Shown here: positions 38,276 to 51,062 of the stretch, piece by piece
Layout of the letters: each line of letters begins with the position of its first letter
Position numbering within the stretch: position 1 is the first letter of the stretch
Source: Polytrichum commune
Taxonomy: Eukaryota > Streptophyta > Polytrichopsida > Polytrichales > Polytrichaceae
Reading direction: 5' to 3'
Length of the DNA stretch: 64,000 bases
Assembly (NCBI GenBank): GCA_950295325.1
Contig: OX485804.1
Coordinates: forward strand, 66,378,033 to 66,442,032
Program-made: the position numbers and the translations under genes
Notes under the pieces: generated by a model
What the model was told of the DNA's origin: nothing
Databases searched by the model: none
The model's input: only the letters and a program-made list of their open reading frames with translations

Positions 38276-40573
38276 AATGGAAACTGAAGAATGGAGAAGC
38301 TGTGCAGTATGTGGAGGTGTGGGGCCCAGATGGAAGGTCAAGAAGGTTTGCTCCTGGAACGAGAGCCAGCTTCGCAGTGGAGCGGTTCAACAAGAAGCTT
38401 GTGGATGCTGTGAAACCTGTGGTATGTGTAGAGGCGTTCAAGGAAGGAGAAGACGCTGTAGAGTTTGGGCCCGATGCTGAGCTCGTCTCCATGTGCACGT
38501 GGGATTTGCGGGTTGTGCAAGAAGGTGTGATGTGCTCATCAGTTCCTGACAAGTCAGTGATCTATCTGGCTAGCCTCACTCGATCTGTCAGGGTGTGCAA
38601 TATTTCACTTTTTTAGTTTCCTTCCCTGAGGTAGCTGACGTCCTGACTTTCCTGCAACACTGTCCTCAACTAAGTTACTTCTGTGTGATCTGCTTTGATT
38701 TCTCTGTTGTTCTCCACGTTTTGCATCTGACCGACACCTTTCCTTGAGTGTAAAACAGCTCCGTTTGCCCCCATTGCCGCGGGTGATAAGCTGCCTGATG
38801 GGGAGCTGACATACTTGGATGATGATGGGAAGCTGCAGAAGCACATGATGTATGACCTTGCACGCGATAAGAAGGTGGTAATTTTCGGTGTGCCTGGAGC
38901 GTTTACCCCTACCTGCAGGTACCTAACCCTCCCTTTGTTTTCTCGTTCACATTCCTCAAGCTGTGCTGAAGTGGAACCTGATTGTGGGAAGCAAGCATGA
39001 AGCCAGCCACTTGACAAATAAGAACCCCACATGAAGAACTTCACGACTTAAACTATGCAAATTGCTACATACATGCAGATGGAGCCTTGCTGAGATTAGG
39101 TCTAACAACAGAGTCCGTAACAAACTGATAATATTGACCTCATCAAATCAAAGCAAAAAAAATTATACCACCTAATGTAATTATCGCATATATGTGCACC
39201 TCAAGACTTGTTAACATGTCCATTGGCTTCCTGGACTTTAGTCGTAAATTGGGAGAATCTTTTTGTGGACTGGTGGTTGCAGTTTGAAGCACGTTCCGGG
39301 CTTTATTGAGAGATCTGAGGAGCTCGTCGTTGATAAAGGAATCGCCGAGATTATTTGCATCACAGGTCAACTTCTGATGCCCTTTTGGAACAGTGGGAGT
39401 TGGAAACCCGTACTCATGCAGAAAGGTGTCAGGAATATAATAACAGTACAGAGCTCATTTATAATTCCAAAATGCAGATGCTTAGAAAACATGATAGGCA
39501 TTGTGATACTTATGTCAGTGGCTTCTTCTGTGACATTGGGTCAAGTTCCATGGGAGGTGGCAAGCATTTTTGTATGCCAACAAATGCTCCCTTCCATCAT
39601 GAAGCCCCCTCCACTCCATGCCCTCATAAGCTCTCGGAGTGTTTCCATGAATGGGGGTGAGAATGTGTGCAATGTGCACTTTCTCGTCATTTTCCTCATT
39701 CACACGGTGGGGTCCATTGTTTTTTTATTTAACCCCTCAGCTATCCTTCAATCAAAACTCTTCATTTCATGGGTAAACATTGACCGGACCTCACATTTTG
39801 GGACCTTTGTACTCGCCCGCCCCCGGGCGGTGGGGGTGGTTTAGGAATTTTAAGGCTTGAAGCCTACAATGAATTTTGATGACTACCACCTCACCCATCA
39901 AGACAAAGAGTATTTTGGGCCATGGTTTCTAGTTTGCTCCATAGTCCTCTCTGATTAATTCGCTAGTGATCGTAGAGGTCAGATAACGTGATTTTGTGTA
40001 AGTGTCTCTAGCGCGATTAGATACAAGGAGGCACATTATCACCATAATAGATGGCTCTGTCATGGCCATGGCCTTACCGCTACATCTAGTAATTGACACG
40101 TTTTGCCCTACCATCAGTTGTAGTACGCACCCAATACTTACCTTGCTACTACCGCGACTCAGTCAATTGGGCGCCTAATACAACTTGTGCCAAACGTCCT
40201 TCATCCATTACCTAGTTCATATTGATGGCCTTGCCTACTGCACTGTGATGCAGTCAATGACCCCTTTGTTACAAAGGAGTGGGAAAAAACCTACCCGGAC
40301 AACAAACATATCAAATTCTTATGTGACGGGTCGGCCACATACACAAAATCTATTGGATTGGAGCTGGACTTGATTGACCGTGGAATGGGAGTTCGATCAC
40401 GCAGATATTGTCTGCTTGTTGATAAGCTGATATGCAAGATAGCCAATATTGAAGAAGGTGGAGCTTTGGAATTGTCCACAGCTGAGAGGATATTGAAAGA
40501 CCTTGAAGCCATGGCCGCTGCAGCCGCAGCTGCAGCAGCAGCAGCTGCCAAGGCTAGTGCAGGATGTAAGTAA
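38276..40573 (+). CDS. Type II peroxiredoxin (cytosolic PRXIIB-like) with an extra N-terminal domain; 5' end not found
   Basis: Exons about 38276-38524, 38759-38918, 39283-39365 and 40254-40573 join in phase to TAA at 40571-40573. The last three give IAAGDKLPDGELTYLDDDGK, GVPGAFTPTC with the peroxidatic Cys, SLKHVPGF, EIIC with the usual resolving Cys, TVNDPFVTKEWEKTYP, ELDLIDRGMGVRSRRY and NIEEGG: a whole thiol peroxidase that reduces H2O2 and alkyl hydroperoxides. The tail ends in 12 alanines, which PRXIIB lacks. The peroxiredoxin part has no ATG before its conserved start, so an upstream exon is needed. The exon at 38276-38524 ends in the right phase (GAAG/GTGTGA) and encodes VQYVEVWGPDG, RFAPGTRASFAVERFNKKL and VVCVEAFKEGEDAVEFGPDA, a compact domain I do not recognise. 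That exon has no ATG either, so at least one more 5' exon exists. The peroxiredoxin is firm; the fusion is inferred. Confidence 0.8.
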
Positions 40574-41194
40574 GGTGGCTAAATCAAACAGTGCTAAAAA
40601 CAAAACTCAAAATGACATTGATCGCAATCACGCTTCTCTCACAACCCCCTTCTTGCAACAGCATCTATAACACATAGGAACAGTACCAGAAAAGTTATAA
40701 TAATAAAAATTCCATGTAAAAGTACTCCCTTCAAAGAGGATCGATGGGATTTCTCCACGTCTCATTTTTCAATCCAGTAGAAGTACTGTAGTCCACAACA
40801 TGGGCCTTTGATGTAGCGTGCACTCACAGTTTTATGCCCATTGTTTGAAGTAAGGACATAGGCTCGATTGTGCTGTCCACAGTATCTACCATAATTATTG
40901 CAACAAGTGGGCTTGATTACATCTCGATCCCCTATAAATCCATCAGTTGCAAATTTATGAAGTCAATTGTGCAAATTCAGATATGATAGATTGCAAGCGT
41001 GATTCTTTCTCTACATGAAATAAACTCATCTCTCGTGCATTGTGGAAATAGAATTCGCCACCACACAAAACCCTAGAATACCACAGGCGATTGTCGTGCA
41101 TGAACAGGTTGCTAGTCCCCTGTGGCAACAATCTGTAGCACTTGTAGGAGTCACCATCTTCAGAACTTGGTTTGAAGCTGCTAAACCATTCCTA
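40574..41194. other. Spacer between the peroxiredoxin gene and the duplicated block
   Basis: No gene recognised; the peroxiredoxin 3' UTR presumably ends here. Confidence 0.4.
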
Positions 41195-41840
41195 TGAAGC
41201 GTTTTTTTGGAGCTACTTTTGCGTTGTAAGCATTTTTTAAGACTACAGATTCTCAGAAACGTACGTAATTTAACAAATTTAATAAAGTTTCTTACAAGTC
41301 AAATTCAACACCTGGGGATTCTGGACGGTGACCTCTGTTCAGGAATAATTGCTTCGAATCAGCTCTAAACCTGACATTTGAAAATGGAAACATTTTTATT
41401 TGATCCAGACTAATCATATCAATGGATTCTTCTCGCCTTTTTCCAAACATGCCTCTCCTCTTTGTGAAAGAACAAATCGTTGATCTATTAGAAGTATTAG
41501 AAGTGATTTAGAAGCCACTGTTCTAAAAGGGAGCGTTGCCACCCTGGGTTGCTAGTACAGGAGTAGCTTCGTCTCAATGCGCAACCATACCGCAAATCTT
41601 TCACAAACAAATGTACACCATTGCGACGAGAAGGTCAATTAAATGATTGACACAATTCAATTCCTGGAGTGAAGTATAAACACAATACTATAACAATGTG
41701 TGTCAATCCTTCTGTACGTCTGCGTGCTTTTAGCCCCTCCTCTAGATTGAGATCTCATACTACAGTTTGCACAGCAACCTCCTCATTCTTGAATCTTGCC
41801 CTGTAATGGTTTGAGCTCATCACGGTGACGAAGTTCTCCT

Positions 41841-44806
41841 TTAATCCTTTGCCAGAAGATAACCTTTAGCCTGACTGGCCTTAGAGAGGATTGCTAACAA
41901 CCAAATCAGAGTGACCAAGTGTATTGTGATCCCCAGGGCACCAACAAATATGGCTAGTGCATTCCATTGCAGTCCAGAATAATCTGTGTCACTGAGAACT
42001 GGTTCGTCATCTGGAAATCGATCTGGACAATCGATGAGCCAAGCCTGCACTCGACCTGAATTCTCTTGTGTATCTACACGTGCAAGAGGAAATCTATTTT
42101 CATCAATCTCTACTGATGGTTCAGAAGTTGATTCAGCTCTGTCAATCTCATGTAATGGTTCTACACGTCCAAGAGTGAATTCATTTTCATCAATTTCTGA
42201 TGATGGTTCTACACTTCTAGGAGCTGAATAGAAGTTCTCGATCTCTCCACGCTCGTCCCTCTCTACTAAATGGCGTGTGTCATCAGCTTCATAGCCTGCA
42301 AGTTACAATCTGGGCCATGGCAAATATGTCAATGCAGATTCGGTTACCATAGATTTCAAACTAATAACTCATGAAGACATTTGATCAGACAAGTTTGAAG
42401 CATCTTACAAGTCTAAATCAGCGTCTTTCTCGCAATCTGCTAAATTTCTCAATCTTGTCAAAACCTGCCAGCCCACCTCTCGTTAGTGTTCCTGTCGTAG
42501 AATGCACCAAATTGAAATAAAGTGTTCACTTACAGTTCCTGATTAAGCGATTTAATTTCTACGACACACAATTGGAGTCCGGGATATGCTTGTAACGTGA
42601 AAGGGAATCTAAAATCCAAAAAACTGTTTACCACAGCAATGTGTGCAGTTCCTACATGGAATGGACTGCAGAGTTCTGAATCAATCTGCGAGGGTTCAAC
42701 TACAGAATCTGATGCATTCCTGTCAAAAAGACAATTGTATGCGTGGACTTTGAACCGGATGTTGATAGATAAGTCAATGTTCTTAATGTTCTAATTCTGA
42801 CCTTTGACAATCTTCCCAACACCCGGCCCCTCAATTCTCTGGGTGCAGGTCGTGGAGCAATCTGTCGAAGCTCTCCAATGATGTGCTGAACGTAGTGTCG
42901 TCGCTAACCCGGCCTTTTTACACGATTTGTGTCGAGATTACCAACGGATCATCATCAGAAATTCTGGCAACATTCGTAGTGTCTGTAAACAAACGGAAGA
43001 AACAGAATTCATTGTCACAAAATAGAGTTCAAATATCTGGAAGAGAGTGAGTGCACAGAATGTCGCAGTTACCAAGGCACTTATGGAGTCAAATCACGCT
43101 TCTCCAACCACGGATATCCTTGACAGCATAAACGACGTCATTCCTGAAGAATACAACCTTGGACGTTGTCGACCATGCAATTGGCAGTAACATTTCTTTA
43201 AACAATGCAGCCGAAAATCATGCTCCTCAAGGTGGTCGTAATTGACGTCGTAATACGTCGTAGTTGAAGACTCCTGCTTAATTTTGGACCTCAATGGACC
43301 CATGGCAACGAATTAGACCTGGATTACATCGAGTGAATTGGTACCTTAAGAATCGAAGACGACGTCCAAACTATTTGCAGGAACCACGATCACCGCCGAA
43401 GCCACACACCACACCCTCGCTCCAAACCCTAAACCCTGCTTCCGAGGCCCGAATGCTGCTCACCGAATACTCCAAAACTTATATAAACTTGTAGACATAA
43501 AACTAAAAAATCTCACTGTGAGCTTACAAAACCTAACTAACTTAGTGTCCATAGGATCGTCAGGAACTCGCAACATCACGCTCCTCGGTGGAGTTGATTA
43601 TGCCCGATTGACCTCTGCATGCGGCAAGAAGCTGGCTGGTAAGTGCAAATTCAGCTCATGCCGATCCGATTATCTCATTTAAATCGTTCAGTAATGTATT
43701 GGATTCCTTTGTCTCTCACTCTGCATTGACGCATGCAGATCACCTCGGAACCTTACAGGTCTAAGTCAGTCATGCCTCTCTCTCTCTCATGAAATTGCTC
43801 TCAATCTTCTCAAGTCATCCAAACACACGATTCCCATTGGCTCGTGCATGGTAAGTGCCAATTTCAATTCAATTCGATGTTCATGCCAATCATATCATCA
43901 AAAGAGTTCCATATCCATTGCAGATCATTCCTTTGCTCTCATCCTGCCTTCACATGTTACGCAGGCCACGTTGGTCCCTCCGATGTGAATGGTGCCCACC
44001 TTACGAAATTGAGCTAGCTGCTAGGTACATTCCAATGTTGGACCGATATATAGGTGACAACGATTAACGATTAACATCTATAATATTGGTATCAAAGAAC
44101 CTACCTACCCATGGGTAACAAAGTCATAATACCAGTTGAATGTTGATATTTGCTGGATATCCCAAGGTGAGAGAATCTTTGGGTCAATGCCTTTCTAATT
44201 CATAACGATAATAATGCGATGTTACCTAGGTATGAAGGTTGTTGCATGATATATAGATCCTAATGGTATCGAAAACAAAAATACCGTCAAATATCCCTAC
44301 CCTCTCTGGTATGAAAGAAATGTGAAATCCTCAATATAGATACGCAGATGGTAGAAACGAAACCGAAACCAGTCCAACACTGGTATGTAATTCGTAATCA
44401 TACAGGTCTAGATCAGTCATGATGCCTTGCTTTCGTCCCCAAGAAATATTCAATTTGTTTTCAATCTTCTTACATCACACTACACATGTTCCCTCCCCCC
44501 CCCCCCGCAGGAAAATCTACTCCTCATCAGTCTCCTCGACGATGCCAATGCATGCACCGAGTCTTGACCCTCTACGGAATTGCAACACGAGAAACTAAAC
44601 CCCGGTGGCCAATTAACACCCAGATTTCAGTTGGGAAAGGGGGCAAAGAAAAAGAGAGGAAACAAGCGAGGGGAGATTGACGTACCGGATCCCATTTCAA
44701 CGGAGCTTCCAAATATCCAGCAGCGTTTCCTTGTAGGTTAATCGAGAATCACACCTGATCCCTCGTCCTCCTCGTCCTCCTCGCGATGAGATGCGTCTCC
44801 CTCCAT
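41841..44806 (-). CDS. Unknown small acidic protein with C-terminal membrane segment, duplicate copy 1 (partial model)
   Basis: First exon 44755-44806 begins MEGDASHREEDEEDEGS and ends in a GTGTGA donor. A good internal exon is 42534-42719 (SFLDFRFPFTLQAYPGLQ). The last exon 41841-42295 opens GYEADDTRHLVERDERGE and has an imperfect peptide repeat (VEPSSEIDENEFTLGR then EPSVEIDENRFPLARV). It ends with one hydrophobic helix, LAIFVGALGITIHLVTLIWL, and a short lysine-containing tail, like a tail-anchored or type II membrane protein. The exons between could not all be placed in one phase. No family recognised. The duplicate at 47,631-50,714 keeps the layout but little of the sequence. Confidence 0.55.
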
Positions 44807-44999
44807 CGAGAATTGCAGCTGTCAGATCTCTTGAAACTTCTCGAGGTATTACCAGTGCAGAAAAAAAATCATGCAATGAACCTTGGAATCCTTAGAGCTC
44901 TACAGACTGCAATTCCTCGAGCCTTTCGTCTCCTCCGCTGGAAGAGAAATCACTGAAATTCGTCCTTGGGAGGCCGAAGTCCCATACAGCGTTGCCTCG

Positions 45000-47300
45000 T
45001 AGATGGAGTGGGCGCTTCTTCTAAACCGCCGGTTAATGCACGATGCAATGAGGATGAAGCCCATCATTCGTTAGTCCCTAGTATTTCATTCCGTTTGGCC
45101 GTTTTCCATCCATGACTTCAATTCATTTTCCCGGCGTTGGTCATTATTTAATACTACTAGATGGGTCTTAAAAGGTTACTCTATCCCACTCGCCCACTCC
45201 TCCTAGGATATAAAATAAATGATTAGGACGAGACAGTTAACAATTACCCATCAAGTTTGTAACCACTTTCCTCATAATTTCCGAACCTCGTAGAAAAATC
45301 TTACCTCATTGAAGATTCCCTAGTCTTGAGTTGTCTGTCGTGTAAATAGCGATCGTGTGTCATTGCAGCTCGAGTACCAATCACCACTAACAAATAACAC
45401 TAAAACATAGCAAAGTCACATATAAACAACACACCTTGACAGAGAAGGAAGAGAGTCAAACACTCATAAGAGCTCTAATCTCTCTTCAAATGCACACAAT
45501 GAGTCAAGCTATCTCTCATTTCACCACGGGAGAATCCAAGAGTGTAAGAAAGGGGAGAAGAACTCAAGATTTATTACATGCAATCTTCACCTCACACAAG
45601 CTCTCTCCACACACTCACTCACAAGACTTGACTTGGCAAGAATGCCAAGCCAAGGAGGAGGCTCCTTACTTAAAAGCCTTCCTCTCCACAAATAAGATTC
45701 ATCCATCCAAATCTAAATGAATGAAACCCAACGAATAAGGTGTGGCCGCCGACGCCGTATACCATGACATGTCGTATAGGCCCCCCACGTATATTAACTA
45801 TTGACCCTAAAGCGGTTCTCATATTTTGAGCACGTAGTCCAATCTCTTTTAAACACATGTCGTTTTGGTATTTTTTCTTGGAACCACACCTAATAACATA
45901 TCACTCAAATATATGTGTCCGAATAAGATAAGTAACCAAATCATGTATGTCTACATCAAAGGTAATTATGTGTGGATACTTTCTGGATTCAACATATGCA
46001 CGGAGGTTTGATAACAAAATAAAACCTAAAGTGGATGGGTTATAAAATCCAAGTGAGGAACATGAGAATTGAACTTGGTATTTATGGAGTCAAGCTGAAA
46101 ATGCTACTCAATTTCTGAAATGAAAAATATAATTGATTTAACTTTGTTTCAATCAAGTGTGTTTATTTAAGAACTAAATATGTATTAATACATTCACAGT
46201 TCATAACAGATGCATTCACATTTAGTTGTTTGGTCCTATTGTGGGTACTTCCAAGTTGCAACTCCACATACAATTTCTATTGTTGGAACAAATTGTCAAT
46301 CGCTTGATATGGTTAACAACGTCGATGAATCATGAACTCTATTGCAAATTCAAGTTTCAAACTTGAAGTTGAGATGCAAAACTTATAAAAGTTGAAAGTG
46401 AATGTCTTATTATCCTTTAAATAATCCAATTATGTTAACTATGGAATATAAATGTTGTCTAATATATATTGAGCACATAGGCCTTTTGGTGTTAAATTTG
46501 GTATTCGTTTTCTCTCAAATTAAAGCCCTATCGGGATACTTCCATGGTTTAGTTGGGAAATCCTCCAATGTGCATGGATAATTAGTTCTAAGGTAAGTGG
46601 GTCTTAAACATACATTTTTCTATTTGCACCCAGTACTTGCAGGATATGAAACCCACAATTAGTGCGGTATGATTAGCAACTCCAACTCATGCCCATAGCC
46701 GCTTTCCTCACAATTTTCAGAGTTCATATGAATTGTCAAAGTGAAGATTCTCCGACTTTTAAGCAATCATATAAATCACCCCAATTATGTTGCATGTTGC
46801 ATCTAGAATGGTTGATAGATTTTGAGCATGTAATCTCTTTTTCAACACATGCCTTTTTGGTGTCCGTTCTTAGATCTACATCCAACCATTCTCCACTTAA
46901 ATACAATAAAGGTGTCCTTCTAAGATGAGGCACCTAATCACACATATCTACCTTGAATCTATTGTTCGGGTGTTATTCTATGTCAATTATGATCAAATGT
47001 TTATTAGTCTACACTTACAATATGATCTACATTGAGATGTGCAATTAGGTTGCCCAACATTATTTTATCCACAATCCATACTACACTAAATAGTCCTATT
47101 ATTGTGAGCTACAATAATTTTCTAGATCCCACACCAATTCGCATACTAAGAATTAATGTAGGCCACATTCATTAATGACCTGAGTTTGACCCAAGGTAAT
47201 ATGCATGGGTAAAGAGGCAACCAATTCACCAAGGCAACGTAATTGCGCATATATCAGTGTACTTTGGCTGACAATATGCATCATTCATCGTTAAACCCCA
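45000..47300. other. Spacer between the duplicate genes, with dispersed repeats
   Basis: 46,000-46,250 resembles 51,530-51,760 (ATTTATGGAGTCAAG versus ATTTTTGGAGTCAAG; CAGTTCATAA versus TAGTTCATAA). 47,030-47,260 resembles 62,140-62,370 (GATGTGCAATTAG; TTTGACCCAAGGTAAT; GCATGGGTAAAGAGG). No gene seen. Confidence 0.5.
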
Positions 47301-47630
47301 CATGGATTATCTTCAGGCACATGAAGCCGCACAGCACACAAACGAATGTCCACCATTATAACAAGAAAGGTTAATGTGATGGACTACACATGCCAGTAAT
47401 GTAATGTAATTTAATCAAGTATATGTACAATTCACTGTAAAATGTGTTTCATATATTCCTCCTCCAAGTCTGGGTGCTTTGGCCCCTCCCTTAGATTGAG
47501 GTCTACCACAATTTGCACAGGAACCTTCTCATTCTTGAATGTTGAATCTTGTCCCAGGTGTAATGGTTTGAGCTAACCAGGCTGACGAGTTTCCTCTAAC
47601 TCTTCCTTCTGTGACCACATGGGGATTTTG

Positions 47631-50600
47631 CTAGAATGGATATAATCTACGATGCCTCGCAGAGAAAAGTGCATGAAATACCATCACTAAGCACAACCTG
47701 ATCAATATGTATGCTAGTATGAACATCAATGCGGTCTCTGGGTTCAATTCCAGTGTGGGTTGAAGAATTCCGTTGCTAGGACTTCCGTGACGCCCAGAAA
47801 CTAAAACTAGAGAATTGATGGGATACCCCACTACTTGTCCGGGAAATAAATCTGGAGAATAGATGGGATACCCCACTACTCGTCCAGGAAATAAATCTGG
47901 AGAATAGATGGGCACACCCAGTACTGGAGCAACCTCTTGGGATGGTTCAATCTCATCACTCTCTTCCGTGCTCGACGAGTCTCCACTCGAAGGAAATGAG
48001 TCCTCAGAATCCTCATTGCGAAAGGCACGCCTGTCCAATTCGAACCGGCGGCATCTGAATTCATCCCTTTCCCTGTTGTAGCCTGCAATGTACAATCTGA
48101 CCCATGGCTAATATGTTAATGCAAATTCAGCCTGAGGTGGTAACTGTAAACCGTTTTTAAGAAGCATTACTTGGGAGCTACTTTCCTGTTATACGCATTT
48201 TACAACGAAAAATCCTAAGTGATTTTATAAAACCTCTCCATCGATGGATTCCTCCCCATGCTCTCTTTCCAAGCACGGTTCTACTCTTTGTGAAAGGTCA
48301 AATCTCCAATGCATAGAAGTATTAAAAGTGAATTTAGAAACACTGTCCTGAAAGGGAGAATTGCCACACCGGTTACCATAAAATCCAAACCACTTAATCA
48401 AGAAGACTTTTGATCTGAGAGGTTTGAAGTCTTACGAGTTTAAATTAGTGTCATTATCCCATTCTCCTAAATTTCTCAATCTTGTCAAATGTGCTGGCGC
48501 ATGTAACCTGCAAGCCCACTTCGTGTTAGTGTTTTTGTTGTAGTGATGCACCAAATCGTAATAATCTCTGTTCAATCACAGAACCTATTGACCGATTTCA
48601 TGTCTAAGACACAAATGTGGAGTCCAGGATAAGATTAGAAGGTCAAAGGTATAGCCAAGATCCAAGAAACTGTTTGCCATAGCTATGTATGCAGTTCCTA
48701 CATGGAACAGAACTCAAAACCCTGACAACTTGACCTGCAAGTTTAGGCCATCCTGCTTTGCAAGGGAAATTGATTGCATTCCTGTCAAAAAGAAATATGT
48801 TACAGGGACCTTGAACTTGATACTGATGGATAAGTCAATGGTCTTTGTGTTGTGATTTCAGACCTAATTGGATAATGTACCCAACTCCCGCCCCCCTGAA
48901 ATCTCTGGCTCCAAGTCAGGTCGGGGAGCAATCTGGCGAAGCTCTGCAACCATGTGACGCTACCGCGGCCGTTTGAGACGATTTGTTTTCGAGATTACCA
49001 TCGAAGCTTCAGAAAATCCGGCAAAACTCGTAGAGTCTATACACAAATGGGATAGCCAGAGTTTATCATCACAAATGGAGTTCAAATTTCTGGAAGAGAG
49101 GTGCACGGGGTGTCGCAGTTACCAAGGCAAACATGGAGTCGGATAACACTTCTCCAACCACGAAACCACGGAAATGATTGACAGCATAACGACGCGATTG
49201 CTCAAGAGTACAACCGTCGACTTTGTTATCCATGGAATTGGCAGTAACAATTGAACCGAACATTATACTCATCAAGGTGGTTGTTGACACATAATAGTTG
49301 AAGCCTCCTGTTTATTTTTGGACCTCAATGGACTCATAGCAAAGAAAACAAAACTAGAGTAGATGACATTAAATTGGTACCTTGAGAGTCGAAGACGTCC
49401 GCCAATTCGCATGAACCACGTCACCCGCCAAAGGCACACACCACACCCTCGCTCCAAACCCTAAACCCGCTTCCAAGGCTCGAATGCTGCTCACCGAAAA
49501 CTCCAAAACTAAAACTAACTCGTAGACATTAACCTACAATTTCTCACGGTAAGCTTGTGTGCAGCTCGAAAAAAAATCTGAGGGGTCAGGAACCCGCAAC
49601 TTCACGCTCTTTGGAGGAGTTCATTATGCCCGATTGACCTCTGCATGCGCCAATAGCTGGCTGATGAGTGCAAAATCCAATTCAAGTTCAATTCGATCCG
49701 ATCCAATCATTTCAGATTGAAATTATATATTAGATTGCTTTGCACTCTCACTCCGCATGGACACATGCAGAGTTGATTGCAAGCTCTCGTGGTTGGCAAT
49801 CTTTTGAACGATATATAGCCAAGGCCGGCATAGTAAACATGAAGACCCTTGAGGGTGGTAAACCTTTGGAAATATTTTCCATGCATGTCTTTGGGACCGA
49901 CTAATCATGTGAGCCTTATTTGAAACATGTAGCTGAGAAGATTGTGAATGCTTGCGGTGGGCTTCCATTCCATTGAGTTTGAAGGTAATGGGCAAATGCA
50001 TGCATGAGGAGAGGCGATTACGAATACGGGAGAGAACGCTGGACATGATGGACTGTCCAGATGAACAAATATGGAGACATTGAGGATCAGCTTTGATGAG
50101 CTAGGTGATAGACAAGAAAAACATGTTTATGGACATCTCTTGTTTTGTCAACCTTGGTCCCTCCGATGCGCATGGTGCCCACCTTACAAAATCGAGGTAG
50201 GTATGTTCAGATTCACTTAGAAGTCTAAGTCGGTCATGCCTCTCTCTGTCGTCCTTATGAAATTCCTGTCAATCTTCTTAAGCCATCCAAACTCATGACA
50301 CACTTCCCATTGAAATCCACTACTCATCAGTCTCCTTGGTAATGTCGATGGATCCACCAGATTTTCATCACCCCCCACGACCTTGCAACACTCTATTCTC
50401 CAGAAGAAACCCCGACCATCAATTCTGTCACTGAGAAACCCTAGCCCTTATTGACGCTGAGGTTATTGCCGAAGACGCATTCAATGTGGAAAGAAAGCAA
50501 CAAATAACAAATTTAGAGAGTCGGTTAAAAAAACGTGAGTGGAGGTTGACGTACCCGAACCATGTCGATTGAGAATTCCAAAATTCTAGCAGCGTTGTGT

Positions 50601-50714
50601 ATGTGAATCAAGAATCGCACCTGGCCCCTTGTCCTCCTCCGCCATCTCCTCCTCCTCCTCCTCCTCCTCCTCCTCCTCCGCCTCCTCCTTCCGATGAGAA
50701 TTGTCTCCCTCCAT
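47631..50714 (-). CDS. Unknown small acidic protein with C-terminal membrane segment, duplicate copy 2 (partial model, may be decaying)
   Basis: First exon 50621-50714 begins MEGDNSHRKEEAEEE and continues as a Glu run made by a GAG repeat, ending at the same phase as copy 1. The last exon 47631-48082 opens GYNRERDEFRCRRFELDRR and holds a tandem peptide repeat (PIYSPDLFPGRVVGY, PIYSPDLFPGQVVGY). It ends in a hydrophobic helix, ALMFILAYILIRLCLVMVF, and a basic tail. The stretch matching copy 1's internal exon 42534-42719 (near 48,600-48,780) does not stay open in the same frame, so this copy is either spliced differently or losing function. Function unknown. Confidence 0.45.
50640..50690. repeat. 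(CTC)n / (GAG)n microsatellite in the first exon of duplicate copy 2
   Basis: A run of CTC triplets on the plus strand, coding for glutamates on the minus strand. The matching place in copy 1 (44,760-44,785) has only a few GAG/GAC codons. Confidence 0.9.
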
Positions 50715-51062
50715 CGATATCGGCCTCGCTTTTATTGATCTCTGGGAACTCCACGGGAACTTATTGCCAGTGCAGAAAATCCTCGTGTGATGATTGATGA
50801 ACCTTGGAATCCGAGTATTCAACCAAATGCAATTCTTCCAGCGCAATTCTTCGACGGAGTCGTGCAATTTGCCGGAAGAAATTCGCCAAATGGGGTGCGA
50901 ATTCCCATCCAGCTTTGGGGCCGTGCATGGAGTAATGCACACTGGACGTTCTAGGATGCAATGTGGATGAAACACATCACTTGTAAGTATACATCCCGTT
51001 TTCTCATTCCCATCCATCCACTTCAGTTCGTTCTTCCTGCGTTGTTTATTATTTCCTATTAA

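Larger units (their letters stand above)
41195..50960. repeat. Segmental duplication, two units about 6 kb apart
   Basis: Blocks of about 41,560-44,990 and 47,310-50,960 align throughout: 3' flank (TTAGATTGAGRTCT; TAATGGTTTGAGCT), introns (ACAAGATTGAGAAATTT), CACACCACACCCTCGCTCCA, TTATGCCCGATTGACCTCTG and the first exon. Copy 1 has an extra piece near 43,850-44,420. A segment at 41,195-41,560 lies beyond the stop in unit 1, but its counterpart (48,150-48,390) sits inside the last intron in unit 2, so the units have also been rearranged. Confidence 0.75.

Noticed and set aside
39355-39660. Open frame after peroxiredoxin exon 39283-39365 that weakly mimics SVNDAFVMEAW
   Set aside because: The true continuation, with a clean acceptor and strong similarity, is at 40254.
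43424-43440. CCAAACCCTAAACCCT as an interstitial telomere
   Set aside because: Under three units. Such telo-box words are common in plant 5' regions and also occur near 21,588 and 49,456.
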